Shown here piece after piece: positions 8,663 through 18,242 of a DNA stretch of 63,777 bases. Position numbers and translations under genes: made by a program. The stretch is taken from positions 1 to 63,777 of the IMG/VR virus record IMGVR_UViG_3300025013_000109. One strand, written 5' to 3'. This DNA is from a virus. How positions within the stretch are numbered: the first letter of the stretch is position 1; each line of letters opens with the position of its first letter. Below the pieces are notes generated by a model, which saw only the letters and a program-made list of their open reading frames with translations, was not told the DNA's origin and searched no databases.

Positions 8663-10570
8663 TTAACTTACCGTCCATCCTTTAGCTTCTGCAATAGCTT
8701 TATTACAAGTAGCATACCCGGGGTTATTTGTCACATTTATGGTTTTTCCGGTTACTGTAGGCAGGGCGGTGAAAATTCTATCTATTTCTGTGGCATCTAA
8801 ATTATTTTGATCTATTCTCAATTGTGGAGAAGTTCCACTTGAGAAAGTTGAATTAGCCCAATCTATTTCGCAAGACGTTAGCAGTTTGCTTCCTACTTGA
8901 GAAAAAACTCCAAATATTGAGGCGCGTAATGTTGGTTGATTAAATGAAGTTAATAAATGATTAACTAATAGTCCGCCGGCATTTACTTGAGTGGACGGGA
9001 ATGTACAAGTGCTTATATAATTTACTTTAGGAGATACACTAGCAAATGAGGACATATCTGATATAACTGGCAAAGATAATGGTAGATTTATTGTTGTAAG
9101 CTCTGGACAATTAGCGCAACTAGACCCCATAGCAGTAAGAAGATTCATTGAGGTGGGTAATGTAATTGTTACCAAGGCATTACAATTTTGAAACCCTTGA
9201 ACTATATTAGTACATTTATTCATTGAGGTGGGTAATGTAACTGAAACCAGAGCCTTGCAATTATAGCACATAGCATAGGCTGTCAATACCTCGTTCATCG
9301 TTGCCGGAAGTGATAGTGTCGCCAATTCATAGCAATACTGACACATTTGATACATTGTTGTAACAAGTGTTTGAGCGGCAGTTATTACAATGGATGGCAA
9401 AACAGAACAATAAGAAAATGTTTGATACAGCGAAGTATTTTTTGGCATTGATGCTGGCAAGGTGACAGACATTAATGAATAATTATTGACATGCGTTCCG
9501 TTTAATGTTGTCAACTCAGGTAAAGACGAAGGGTATGCCATTGACTTCAGCGCATTGCAGTATTGAAATGTGGTTTCCAATGAAGTGAGTAAGTCCATTG
9601 AAGTTGGAAGTGTGACAGAAGCCAATAATACACAATTATAAAAAGCTGCTCTGAGGTTAGTCAAGGAATTTTGTGTTGCAGGGAATGCAACACTTTTAAG
9701 TTTAACGCAGCTACTAAACGATGAATCCATATTGGCAAGCAAAGGCATTGAACTTGGAAGTGTAACAGAAGAGAGCAAAGAACAGTTCGAATGAGCCGAA
9801 TCGAGCCTTGTTAATGCAGGCATTGAGGCTGGATAAACCAATTTCTCCAGAACTGAACAACCTCCAAAAATACCATTACAGATACTTAACAACGTAATAC
9901 TTGAAGGCCAGGTGATTCTTTTGAATGATGTGCAGTTGCTTAACATTGCCGCCATTGTTGTAACTGCATTCATAGACGAAGGTAAAATCAAATCAACCAA
10001 CGAGGAACAGCCAGAACACATGGATGCCATAGAAGTACATGAATCCATTGCTGTGAGAAATTCAAGTATTCTAAGTACATTAATGTTGTTGAATGCTGAA
10101 GCCAGCGATGTCATATTTGGAGCATTGAACTTTGCACTTAATATTCTCCAGTTTGAAACTTGATTACCACTGATATACCCGACTGCAAATGTAAGCAGGT
10201 TTAATGCGGCTGTTGGTTTAATGCTTACTTTAAAAGTTGTGTATCCATTAGCTGCATATCCGGCTCCTTCAGTAAACCGGTAGTTGTATGCTACTCCGTT
10301 GTTTTTAACCTGAGTGTCAAGCAAAGCATCGCCAGCGCCATAAACCTTAACAGTATAAGTTCCGGCAGATTGAATCGTACATGTAAAAGCTATTCTGCGG
10401 TCGCCTTCATCAGAACACAGAAGTTGAATCTCGTTAGTAACAGGATCTAGCGCTGGCCATTCAGGTTCAGGTACAAAAAAATCTGGCACATAATCATTTA
10501 CAGGGCAAAAAACCGCCGGGTCTGGCGAACCGCCGGTCATCGGTAATCTGAAACTTCCTATCTTGCTCAT
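8663..10570 (-). CDS. BspA-type leucine-rich-repeat tail protein
   Basis: 635 aa. From about residue 145 to 540 the chain consists of about 16 repeats of 23-24 residues with the pattern L-x-S-V-T-L-P-x-S-M-x-x-L-T-x-L-x-x-x-F-x-x-C, i.e. LRR_5/BspA repeats. These form a curved solenoid used for surface adhesion. The N-terminal ~100 residues form a beta domain that may attach to the baseplate. It overlaps the upstream fibre gene by 4 nt (ATGA). A receptor-binding role is inferred. Base composition is more AT-rich than its neighbours, hinting at acquired origin. Confidence 0.8.
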   Translation of the reverse strand: MSKIGSFRLPMTGGSPDPAVFCPVNDYVPDFFVPEPEWPALDPVTNEIQLLCSDEGDRRIAFTCTIQSAGTYTVKVYGAGDALLDTQVKNNGVAYNYRFTEGAGYAANGYTTFKVSIKPTAALNLLTFAVGYISGNQVSNWRILSAKFNAPNMTSLASAFNNINVLRILEFLTAMDSCTSMASMCSGCSSLVDLILPSSMNAVTTMAAMLSNCTSFKRITWPSSITLLSICNGIFGGCSVLEKLVYPASMPALTRLDSAHSNCSLLSSVTLPSSMPLLANMDSSFSSCVKLKSVAFPATQNSLTNLRAAFYNCVLLASVTLPTSMDLLTSLETTFQYCNALKSMAYPSSLPELTTLNGTHVNNYSLMSVTLPASMPKNTSLYQTFSYCSVLPSIVITAAQTLVTTMYQMCQYCYELATLSLPATMNEVLTAYAMCYNCKALVSVTLPTSMNKCTNIVQGFQNCNALVTITLPTSMNLLTAMGSSCANCPELTTINLPLSLPVISDMSSFASVSPKVNYISTCTFPSTQVNAGGLLVNHLLTSFNQPTLRASIFGVFSQVGSKLLTSCEIDWANSTFSSGTSPQLRIDQNNLDATEIDRIFTALPTVTGKTINVTNNPGYATCNKAIAEAKGWTVS

Positions 10571-12054
10571 GGCATGGCCTCCGTTATATTAATGGTTACT
10601 CCTATATTTCCGGTGGGTGCATTGGTTGAATACAATTTCACACTTCCGGCGCTCGAAACGGTTTTCGGCAAAATATCTGCGGCTTTTACAATGGAAATAT
10701 CAGCATTATCAGGGATCACATCTACTATTGAATTGGCGGTAATATTTGCATTGGCAAGGTCGTACTCGTATAATCCGGAAACCAACGACCATGATCCGGA
10801 TGAAAGAGTTATACTGCCTACCTCTATGGGCTGTACTCCCGGAGCGCCATCATCCCCGGGAGGACCAACTAACGATGAAAGTGCAACCAAGTTAATCCAG
10901 TCCGGATCGCCAACATACCTCCATACAATATAACCTCCAGAAGTACTTAATTCAACTTCACGGCCATCGGCAATCGTTATAGAATTTGCGGTTATAGCAG
11001 TTATCCGGCCTTTGGCATCAACGGTAAGCGTGAGCGTATGCGTGGCATCGCCAAACGAGCCTGCTGTAATGATGTTTTTCAGGACTGAAGGTATCGGCGT
11101 TCCTGTTTTTCCTAAAGCAATTACATCGCCGGTAAGTTGTACGGTATCAAAAAAAACAGCAGGGGCCACCCCGGTTTGCAGCTTAATAAGGTCGAGATAA
11201 AAACCTGCGTGGGCAGTAGTTCCCTGAACCCTGCTCCATCTGATTCTTATACTATCAAAAGTGGTATCAGTAAAAGTAAAATCATCTAACATTATTACCG
11301 ATCCCTGCCAATTTGTAGTATCAGCTATTGCCCAGGTAATTGCAACTTCTTGTGATATAGCTACTCCTGCTAACTGAAACCGAATGTAAACTGCATTTTT
11401 TGTTGATGCAACAGCTTTTAGTTTTAAAAAAAGCGATAAAGTTGCGTAGTCAGCAACAGTTAAGGGAACACTATTGGTAAATGTGATCGTATTATTATTT
11501 GCAATTGTTCCTGCATCGGCACATTTAGCTCCATGAAAAGGTAAGGTAGTTGAATTAAAATTAACGGTTACACCTGATGTTGAAGGTGTCCATTCAATGT
11601 TCTCGTCGTAAATCACTTCGTCAGTGATGCCTTCGGGCTCGGTGGCATTGGCCAGTAATAAAACGCTGGTGAGTTCAATCTGGGTGGCCGGATTAACCGA
11701 AGGTTTCTGCGGATTGGCTGAAGGTTCGCCGGTGATCACTTCCACTTCGCCGGTGTTGTTAACCACAATTACATCAATACGCGAATAGGTTGGATCAGCA
11801 TCAGCCAATGTGATGATGCTGGATGGTGAAGTAAATACCTCTCCACCGATGGCATAAACCGTTTGGCTAACGGCATAACTTAAACCATACAGCCAGACAA
11901 CCGTTCCCCCGGAAATAAGCCCGTCCTGTATCAAGGCTTCAGCAGGACTTTTACGATAAAGTGCCCGGATGATCTCCGACAATTGCATATAGGTAACCGG
12001 ATTGCTCTTGCTTACCGCGCGTATTGTTTTCAAAAGTTGCTGAATGGCATCCAT
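10567..12054 (-). CDS. Tail fibre/baseplate protein
   Basis: 495 aa. N-terminal ~130 residues (helical start, then a domain with VVWLYGLSYAVSQTVYAIGG and IDVIVVNNTGEVEVITGEPSANP) resemble fibre attachment domains. The middle is a jelly-roll-like segment (about 170-310). Near residue 395 a short collagen-like GPPGDDGAPG leads into a C-terminal beta domain. It is co-transcribed with and overlaps the LRR gene. The exact role in the tail tip is not determined. Confidence 0.65.
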   Translation of the reverse strand: MDAIQQLLKTIRAVSKSNPVTYMQLSEIIRALYRKSPAEALIQDGLISGGTVVWLYGLSYAVSQTVYAIGGEVFTSPSSIITLADADPTYSRIDVIVVNNTGEVEVITGEPSANPQKPSVNPATQIELTSVLLLANATEPEGITDEVIYDENIEWTPSTSGVTVNFNSTTLPFHGAKCADAGTIANNNTITFTNSVPLTVADYATLSLFLKLKAVASTKNAVYIRFQLAGVAISQEVAITWAIADTTNWQGSVIMLDDFTFTDTTFDSIRIRWSRVQGTTAHAGFYLDLIKLQTGVAPAVFFDTVQLTGDVIALGKTGTPIPSVLKNIITAGSFGDATHTLTLTVDAKGRITAITANSITIADGREVELSTSGGYIVWRYVGDPDWINLVALSSLVGPPGDDGAPGVQPIEVGSITLSSGSWSLVSGLYEYDLANANITANSIVDVIPDNADISIVKAADILPKTVSSAGSVKLYSTNAPTGNIGVTINITEAMP

Positions 12055-12386
12055 TAATTTATTGACTATTTAATTATTTACTATTTACTATTAAAAAAAA
12101 CCTTATTTTCATTTTTTAACCTACTATATAACAAATCGCAATGATCAGTAAATCAAATAATTGCAAACGGTCTATTTTACATGGCATTATTGAACGTGCA
12201 GATTCAAGTTATCTGTATTGAAGTTCGATTCATAAATCGGGAGAACTTAGTAGAAAAATCGACCCTATTTGATTTCAACCTTATTACCTTAATCAATTAG
12301 GCTTCGGCGTGAGCTCAGTCGAACGGTAATAAGGTTGGTTTTTCATTTATCTCCTCTTTCTACTAAGGTTAAACCCCAGCCTTCGG
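12055..12386. other. Gene-free region with nested inverted repeats
   Basis: No credible gene. Two perfect nested inverted repeats are visible: CTTAGTAGAAA (12246-12256) with TTTCTACTAAG (12357-12367), and inside it AACCTTATTACC (12277-12288) with GGTAATAAGGTT (12325-12336). Either strand could fold into a long two-stem hairpin. Its start-proximal part is very AT-rich (ATTTACTATT units). Confidence 0.7.
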
Positions 12387-13598
12387 TTAAAAATGATTAT
12401 TACGGTGTGCCTCGGTAAATACAAGCTCCAGTTCGTCGTTGATTATCAGGTCGCGCATGGTGTCGGTCAGTTCGAACTCTCCGTTTTCGAGGGTTACCGG
12501 TATGGTTTTGCCGTTCCAAACGAGCCAGATAAACCGGGAATAAATCAGGTCCTGAAGGGCTTCCATTTCGGCCACATTCAGCCGGTTGCCCGGAAAGATG
12601 GACCATTTACGCGCCGCTGTTTTGCTGGTTACAACCGTTGAGCGGTCGCGCGTGGTTGCCGTGCGGTCGAGGATTTGCAGCCCTGTTTCGCCTTCCACAT
12701 TAATACCCATCTTAATGGCGCCGGTCAGCCAGCAATCGTCAATACCGGCCAGCGAATTGGCAAAAAACAGGAAGGTGTTGTTTTCGTAATATGTATGATC
12801 GAAGATGAAGGTACGGGCTTCGCCTACCTGTGTGCCATCGTCAAACTGGTAAACTTTCATCTGTTTGGCATCGGTGGGGATTTCGAGTTTTACAGGATCG
12901 AGTATGAATTCATACAAACCATCCGGATCCAGCGTGATGATTTCGGTGATTACCACTACCTGGTCGTCGGCGTCGGTGTATTCAATTTTGATGACGCGGG
13001 TAACCTGTTCGGTTTCGGGCAGCAAATACCATAACCGCACGGGCTGATTGTACGATATGCGCTGGAAGTCGGGGCGGTGGGTCAGGAACTTATTGCCCTG
13101 GATAAAATCCTGAAAGAAGTTGGTGGCGGCTTCGTTATATTCCGATTGGCGCTGCTGGCTCATCCCTCCTTTCAGGATGCGGATGGCCACGGCTTCTTCA
13201 ACAGCTTGCCAGGCTTCAATTTTTTGCATGTATGTTAAACTCTCCAGATCATTATCAATGTAGCTGGCGCCTGCCAGAATATCAATATCGAAAGCCCGGA
13301 GCGGATGTTTCACCGCAATGGATTCGCCGTATGGATGGGTGAAATTGAAATCGGTTGGCGCATCAAGGTATTCCGAAAAATCGAAGGTTGCCATCCCTTG
13401 ACCTTCGAGAGGAGTAGGCAACGGGAGCCAGGGACGCGAGTCAATGAACGGGCCACCGGCCACTGCCCCGTCGCTACTGGTAGCCTTAAGCAATGCGCGT
13501 GGCGATTCGCCAACGATGGCGTCGTTTATGACTTCTATTTCAACTTTATTGCCTGAGAGTTGAACAGGTCCGCCGTATATGGAGTGATTGACTGCCAT
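12387..13598 (-). CDS. Distal tail / tail-tip protein
   Basis: 403 aa, beta-rich, immediately downstream of the tape measure in transcription order, where Dit-like proteins sit. The C-terminal part contains a conserved-looking segment (IDDCWLTGAIKMGINVEGETGLQ...RKWSIFPGNRLNVAEMEALQDLIYSR) and an acidic tail. No enzymatic motif. First gene of the operon from promoter 13634-13669. The assignment is positional. Confidence 0.55.
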   Translation of the reverse strand: MAVNHSIYGGPVQLSGNKVEIEVINDAIVGESPRALLKATSSDGAVAGGPFIDSRPWLPLPTPLEGQGMATFDFSEYLDAPTDFNFTHPYGESIAVKHPLRAFDIDILAGASYIDNDLESLTYMQKIEAWQAVEEAVAIRILKGGMSQQRQSEYNEAATNFFQDFIQGNKFLTHRPDFQRISYNQPVRLWYLLPETEQVTRVIKIEYTDADDQVVVITEIITLDPDGLYEFILDPVKLEIPTDAKQMKVYQFDDGTQVGEARTFIFDHTYYENNTFLFFANSLAGIDDCWLTGAIKMGINVEGETGLQILDRTATTRDRSTVVTSKTAARKWSIFPGNRLNVAEMEALQDLIYSRFIWLVWNGKTIPVTLENGEFELTDTMRDLIINDELELVFTEAHRNNHF

Positions 13599-13633
13599 GA
13601 GAAAATATTTACTATTTATTCATTTACTATTTA

Positions 13634-13669
13634 CGAATATAGCGTAGGGTGCGGGGTCGAGAAAGGACA
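13634..13669 (-). promoter_or_regulatory. Late-type promoter P-L4 (tail tip and fibres)
   Basis: Reading the - strand: TGTCCTTT (13669-13662), 20 nt, TATATTCG (13641-13634). Leader of about 36 nt to the ATG at 13598, containing ATTTAC-type AT repeats. Confidence 0.8.
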
Positions 13670-13684
13670 GAATATTTACGATTT

Positions 13685-13770
13685 ATTTATTTACCATTTA
13701 CTATTATAACCCCAATCGCTCCGATCAGGGCTCCAAATCGTAAATAGTAAATCGTCTAATTGTAAATGGC
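13685..13770. repeat. Intergenic hairpin repeat, copy 1
   Basis: ATTTACTATT and AATAGTAAAT arms flank a core with AACCCCAAT and a GCTCC-GATCA-GGGCTCC motif, ending in GTCTAATTGTAAAT. A close relative lies at 30723-30800. Both sit directly after the stop of a leftward gene, so they may act in 3' ends or simply be dispersed host-type repeats. Confidence 0.65.
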
Positions 13771-13772
13771 TG

Positions 13773-16700
13773 TTACTTTTTAAACCCTCTCATTCCAGTT
13801 TGATTAATCAGGTCGGAAACTTCGTCCAACTGCTTTTTAAATGGCACGATCGGGAATTGAACGCCGTTTTTAACCAGAAGGGCAACCGCGCGTGACATGT
13901 TATTGAGAGCGGCGGTGAGCTCGGGGTCACGGGTAGCATATGCCGATGGAGATATTGGAGTAGTAGGGCTTCCAGTTGGTATAATTTCGCTTGCAAAACC
14001 TCCGCTTTGTCTTCCATTTGGCAACGAACCCGTTGCAGCCAGTACAGTAGGTAAATTAAGCTGTGCAATGGTGCCGTTTTTTTGTGCCAGGTTAATAATA
14101 TCAAGAATTGGTTTTACCGTTGGATTTCGCACTGCCGGGGCTGAAGCGATAAATTCTTTTTTATGGTACACACCATCAACCTCATTTTCGGCGCCATCAA
14201 AATTGGCATAACCACCAGACTGTTTGCCATTCACAAAATTGCCAACAGTTTGTGCAACGATAAGACCAGTCTGTAACCCTGCAAATACATTATTTGCGCC
14301 AATTGGGGCAGCTGCCCAAGCCGCGGCCGCAGCAGGAGCCGCTGGGCCAAGTGCGGCAAATTCAACAAGTGCAGTGCCGTAAATGGCTGCATTTGTTGCC
14401 GCTGTTTTTACCCAAATATCAGCAATGGCCAGAGCCTGAGAAAACAAAAACAAAGCTTTACCTAATGCCGATTCCTGTCCAAATATGTTTCCAAGCGCTG
14501 CCACATATGACTGACCAATTTCTATTTTTCTTGAAACCATACCAAAATAGGCTTCGGTCTCATTCTTTTTTAATTCATCAATACGGTTATTATACCGTTC
14601 TTCAGCAGCTATTAACTGTTGCTGATTATCGCCTGCCAGTTTTTTCTCATATTCGTACTGTTGTTCGAGCAGCGATTTCCGGTTGTCGAAATATTGCTGT
14701 AATGTGTCAATGCTTACAAATGGAATAGAAGTATCGTTCTGAGATACCGAATTGAATTTATCGGCAATTTTTTGTTTTTTTCTTATTTCATCTGCCTTAT
14801 CCAGATCCGCCATCTTCTTCAGATGCGCCTTCTGTTTCTCCTCAATAGTCAAGTTAATCGTATCATTCAGCGCTGCTTCTTTAGCGTTAAGATCCTCTTT
14901 TTTGTTTAACTGCTTCCAAAGTCCATCTAACTCTTCCGTCCACCGTTGTTCCTCCAGCGCTTTTTCTTTTTCAATGCCATCCTTCAAATTTTCAATACCT
15001 GCAGAAGCTAATTCGTTTTGGGCTTTCAGAAGTAATTCATTTACGGTTTTCCCTTGTAATTCGTCAAGGTCGGATATTGCTTGCCGTTGATTTTTTGCAT
15101 TTTCAGCAACCATCGCACGCTCCATGTCAGTAATGATTTGGTTTTTCATTTGCTTTTTCATTAGCATCTTTTCATCCATCATTACAGCCATTCCATAACT
15201 ATCTTTCTTTATTTTCAAAATAGCTTCTTGAAGTTCTAATTCTGTTTGCCCTGTTATTTTTGCATTTTCTTTTGCCGCGTTGATTTGAGCATCCATAACA
15301 ATTTTCATGCTCTCTCCCATTTCATCAAAGGAAAGTGAATCTTTAATATTGGCTATAAGTGTAGTAATATCTCGTGCCTGAGTTTCTAAGTCAGCCATTT
15401 GTTTTTCATCAGCAATTTTGAAAGTCCCTTCATCACCTTTTACGATTAATTTTTCCCGCTCTTTCCCTATGTCTTGTAATTTTTTTTCAAGTTGAGCTAA
15501 ATACGATAGTTCTTTATCATCTGCCTTTTCGCCTTTTGAGGTACCCAGTTCATTAAGGGCGTTTATTTCCTTCTGTATGGCTTCTACCTTTTGATTGCGG
15601 GCGGCAACTTCGGCGGGAGTAGTGGCGATCATTTCTTTGGCATCGGCCAATTCTTTTTCTTTTAGCTTGATTAAATCCTGGGCTGGTTTATCTTCGCCAT
15701 TTACGGGTTTTGATCCTGGAGTAATACTACCAGCGATATTACTCCCGCTATCCATCTGTTCAGTAAGCTTCTTTTTAGTCAACATCAAAGCTTTTGTCTT
15801 TTCATTGATGTTGGAAAGGGCCGTATTTACCGACTTTCCGGCATAAACGGCTGCATTTCCGGCAGAAGTGGCCATGTTCCAGGTATCTTGCCAGAATGAT
15901 GTTTCAGCGCCTTTCCCATTTTGTAGATCAATCAACTCTTTTTCGATGTCAACCAATTTCTGAAATCCTGCCTGTGCTTTGGCTTTCTTTTTAATTGACT
16001 CGATGTATTTTTTAGTCGCATCATCTGCCTCCTTAGTCTTAATCGTTTCAAGTGTCAGATTTCCATAATATTCAGGCGATATTTCGTTGAGATCCTTGAT
16101 TGCTTTTAACCTGGTTTCTTTTGATAATTTTTCATTCTTGGCAATTTTAAGCAATTGTTCAACCTTTACTTTTTCTTCAACCATTGCTTTTTGTGCCTCA
16201 ATGTTTACCTCGTTGACTGCTTTTTGTGCCTGCTGAGCAGCTGTAAGCCCACGCGAATACATGGCCAGTGCAACAACTGCAGCAGCAAGTATTCCAACCA
16301 GCAACCCGATTGGATTCATTTTTGTTTCGATATTGAAAAGGCGCATGGCGGCTGTAGCCCTGGTCGTATTTCCGGTCATCAGCGCCTGAGCTGCTGCGGA
16401 TAATAATAGCGCTCCGCGTTCAACTCCATGCCAAAATACTTTCAGCTTTGTAAGTGCAAGTCCAATGCCTTTTTCGGCATTGCTACGGGTTTGCCACAAC
16501 GTGGCCAGTTTTATAGCAACGGTATATCCAACGATTGCAGCAGTGCTTGTAAAAATCAATCCACTATATTTTATAAATACATCGACCAGATAGGATAATA
16601 CAGCCAGTGACTTCCCAAAATAACCGGTAACCAAAGTCATGGCAGGTGAAAGTTTTTCGCCCAGGGCAATGCTGATGACATTGATCCGGTTTTTGGCCTG

Positions 16701-17993
16701 TGCCAGCTTCGCATTATTATTGTCGGTATTGATAGCAGCCTGTTCGATAGCGACATTCGTGCCGGTCATTGCTTTTTCATACCGTTTCAGTTCTTCTATA
16801 TTGGTCAAAAGAATTTGGATGGTGGCAATGTTTTCTGTTCCGAATTTTTTAGTGAGTTCAGTAACTGACAGATTTTTCTTCCCCAGGTTTTCCAAAGCAG
16901 TTGATAGACCAACAATAGCAGGGTTGGTATCATCGGCTCCGGTTTGCATGTCGATTAACACACCTTTTAACGAACGCCCTGCAATTTCAGGCTGTGTAAT
17001 TCGTGGTGCCAGGGTTTCAATTGTCGCCCCAAGGGTTTCGATGCTGATTCCTGCCAGGGAAGCAACTGTTCCGGCTTTTTCAAATGCTGTAGTCAGATAA
17101 GGTATTTCTCCTGCGCCTTCTTTTGAACCTGCAGCCAATACATTAATGATTCGCCTGGCTTCGCTTGCCGGAACATTGTATTGGTTCATGACCATTGTTA
17201 ATGCTTCAATGGCCGGATAGAGTTCGGTTTTGGCAGCGTTAGCCAGTATAATGGCTTCCTGAGTCGTTTCTGCCAGAGCTTCTTTATTTTTGAGTAATTC
17301 AGGCCGGGCAGAACCGGTTTTGGTAAAAGCGTCAACAATATCCTGAGCGCTTTGCTTTACACGTATATTGCCTTCGAGTGTTGATGTGGAAAGGTCTTTT
17401 GCTTTCTGGCTTAACCAGTCGAGATCTTCACCTGCGAGTCCGGTTAGGGCTGATAAGTTATCGACTCGTTCTTCGTAGTCGTTAAACGATTGAACGACTT
17501 GTTTCATTCCCAAAACCAGACCTGCCAATGATGCCGCTCCTGCAGTAATAACGCTGAAATATTTATTGGCTCCATTGGCCATTCGGCTCCAAAGCGGCTC
17601 ATGTACTTTTTGTTCATTGCTAAGTTCTCCCAGTTTAGTTTTAAGGGCAACTACTTTTTGCTGCTGGGCCTGATAACCCGGATCGGTCTGCTGCATTTTC
17701 TTCAGGTCGTTGGTTGCTTTTCGAACTGCCTGTGACAATTCGTTAAAGCTGGCGCCATTGATATTTTTCAATACCCGGTCAACATCGAAGGCTTCTTTCT
17801 TCAGGTTTCGGATCTCGGTTGTTGTAGCCTTAAGCTGTTGTTGAAATCGTTTTTCCTTTTGAGGATCACCGGCCGCAGCGGCCTCCATCATTGCATCGCG
17901 GAATTTCTTTGCTTTGTTGGTAAGGTTCTCCAGTTCCTGCTCGGCCTGTTTGCCATCGAGTATTACTTTTGGGCGGGCTACTTCGTTCTTCAT
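13773..17993 (-). CDS. Tail tape measure protein
   Basis: 1406 aa, the longest tail gene, which sets tail length in siphovirus/myovirus-type tails. It starts with a coiled coil (about 10-130). A TMP domain (about 190-460: NDYEERVDNLSALTGLAGEDLDWLSQKAKDLS... and ALTMVMNQYNVPASEARRIINVLAAGSKEGAGEI) is of the TIGR01760 type. Two hydrophobic stretches (about 480-505, 570-590) follow, then a long coiled coil (about 600-1180). The C-terminal domain is Ala/Gly-rich. Driven from promoter 18028-18063. Confidence 0.92.
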   Translation of the reverse strand: MKNEVARPKVILDGKQAEQELENLTNKAKKFRDAMMEAAAAGDPQKEKRFQQQLKATTTEIRNLKKEAFDVDRVLKNINGASFNELSQAVRKATNDLKKMQQTDPGYQAQQQKVVALKTKLGELSNEQKVHEPLWSRMANGANKYFSVITAGAASLAGLVLGMKQVVQSFNDYEERVDNLSALTGLAGEDLDWLSQKAKDLSTSTLEGNIRVKQSAQDIVDAFTKTGSARPELLKNKEALAETTQEAIILANAAKTELYPAIEALTMVMNQYNVPASEARRIINVLAAGSKEGAGEIPYLTTAFEKAGTVASLAGISIETLGATIETLAPRITQPEIAGRSLKGVLIDMQTGADDTNPAIVGLSTALENLGKKNLSVTELTKKFGTENIATIQILLTNIEELKRYEKAMTGTNVAIEQAAINTDNNNAKLAQAKNRINVISIALGEKLSPAMTLVTGYFGKSLAVLSYLVDVFIKYSGLIFTSTAAIVGYTVAIKLATLWQTRSNAEKGIGLALTKLKVFWHGVERGALLLSAAAQALMTGNTTRATAAMRLFNIETKMNPIGLLVGILAAAVVALAMYSRGLTAAQQAQKAVNEVNIEAQKAMVEEKVKVEQLLKIAKNEKLSKETRLKAIKDLNEISPEYYGNLTLETIKTKEADDATKKYIESIKKKAKAQAGFQKLVDIEKELIDLQNGKGAETSFWQDTWNMATSAGNAAVYAGKSVNTALSNINEKTKALMLTKKKLTEQMDSGSNIAGSITPGSKPVNGEDKPAQDLIKLKEKELADAKEMIATTPAEVAARNQKVEAIQKEINALNELGTSKGEKADDKELSYLAQLEKKLQDIGKEREKLIVKGDEGTFKIADEKQMADLETQARDITTLIANIKDSLSFDEMGESMKIVMDAQINAAKENAKITGQTELELQEAILKIKKDSYGMAVMMDEKMLMKKQMKNQIITDMERAMVAENAKNQRQAISDLDELQGKTVNELLLKAQNELASAGIENLKDGIEKEKALEEQRWTEELDGLWKQLNKKEDLNAKEAALNDTINLTIEEKQKAHLKKMADLDKADEIRKKQKIADKFNSVSQNDTSIPFVSIDTLQQYFDNRKSLLEQQYEYEKKLAGDNQQQLIAAEERYNNRIDELKKNETEAYFGMVSRKIEIGQSYVAALGNIFGQESALGKALFLFSQALAIADIWVKTAATNAAIYGTALVEFAALGPAAPAAAAAWAAAPIGANNVFAGLQTGLIVAQTVGNFVNGKQSGGYANFDGAENEVDGVYHKKEFIASAPAVRNPTVKPILDIINLAQKNGTIAQLNLPTVLAATGSLPNGRQSGGFASEIIPTGSPTTPISPSAYATRDPELTAALNNMSRAVALLVKNGVQFPIVPFKKQLDEVSDLINQTGMRGFKK

Positions 17994-18027
17994 AACTTCC
18001 TGAGTTTAAAGTTTCAAGTTTCAGGTT

Positions 18028-18063
18028 CCAAGTTAGGGCTGGATGGAGGCGAAATAAAGGACA
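18028..18063 (-). promoter_or_regulatory. Late-type promoter P-L5 (tape measure)
   Basis: Reading the - strand: TGTCCTTT (18063-18056), 20 nt, TAACTTGG (18035-18028). It lies just downstream of the terminator at 18101-18128, so the tape measure forms a separate transcription unit. Confidence 0.75.
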
Positions 18064-18100
18064 TCTTAGATGTGCTGCGCTGCTCAGGTACCGCAAAAGA

Positions 18101-18128
18101 AAAACCCGCTGAGTGAGCGGGTTTTTTT
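18101..18128 (-). terminator. Intrinsic terminator upstream of the tape measure unit
   Basis: AACCCGCT/AGCGGGTT stem (18103-18123) with a 5-nt loop. In the - direction it is followed by TTTCTTTT, and in the + direction by TTTTTTT, so it may work both ways. It closes the 18243/18130 unit. Confidence 0.85.
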
Positions 18129-18129
18129 G

Positions 18130-18240
18130 TTATATGATGCCGAGTAAATATAGTACGGATGATAAAAGAATGAGGATAAGCCCAGGAATAAGGTAGGGTT
18201 TAATACGGTAACGCCAGATTTGTTTTGAGAGGTTGGACAT
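18130..18240 (-). CDS. 36-aa single-TM membrane peptide
   Basis: Open frame MSNLSKQIWRYRIKPYLIPG followed by LILILLSSVLYLLGII: a basic cytoplasmic N-terminus and one hydrophobic helix reaching the C-terminus. It begins 2 nt after the preceding gene ends and stops 2 nt before the terminator, so the spacing supports a real gene. Small phage membrane peptides of this kind can be holin-like or exclusion factors. The function here is unknown. Confidence 0.5.
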   Translation of the reverse strand: MSNLSKQIWRYRIKPYLIPGLILILLSSVLYLLGII

Positions 18241-18242
18241 GG

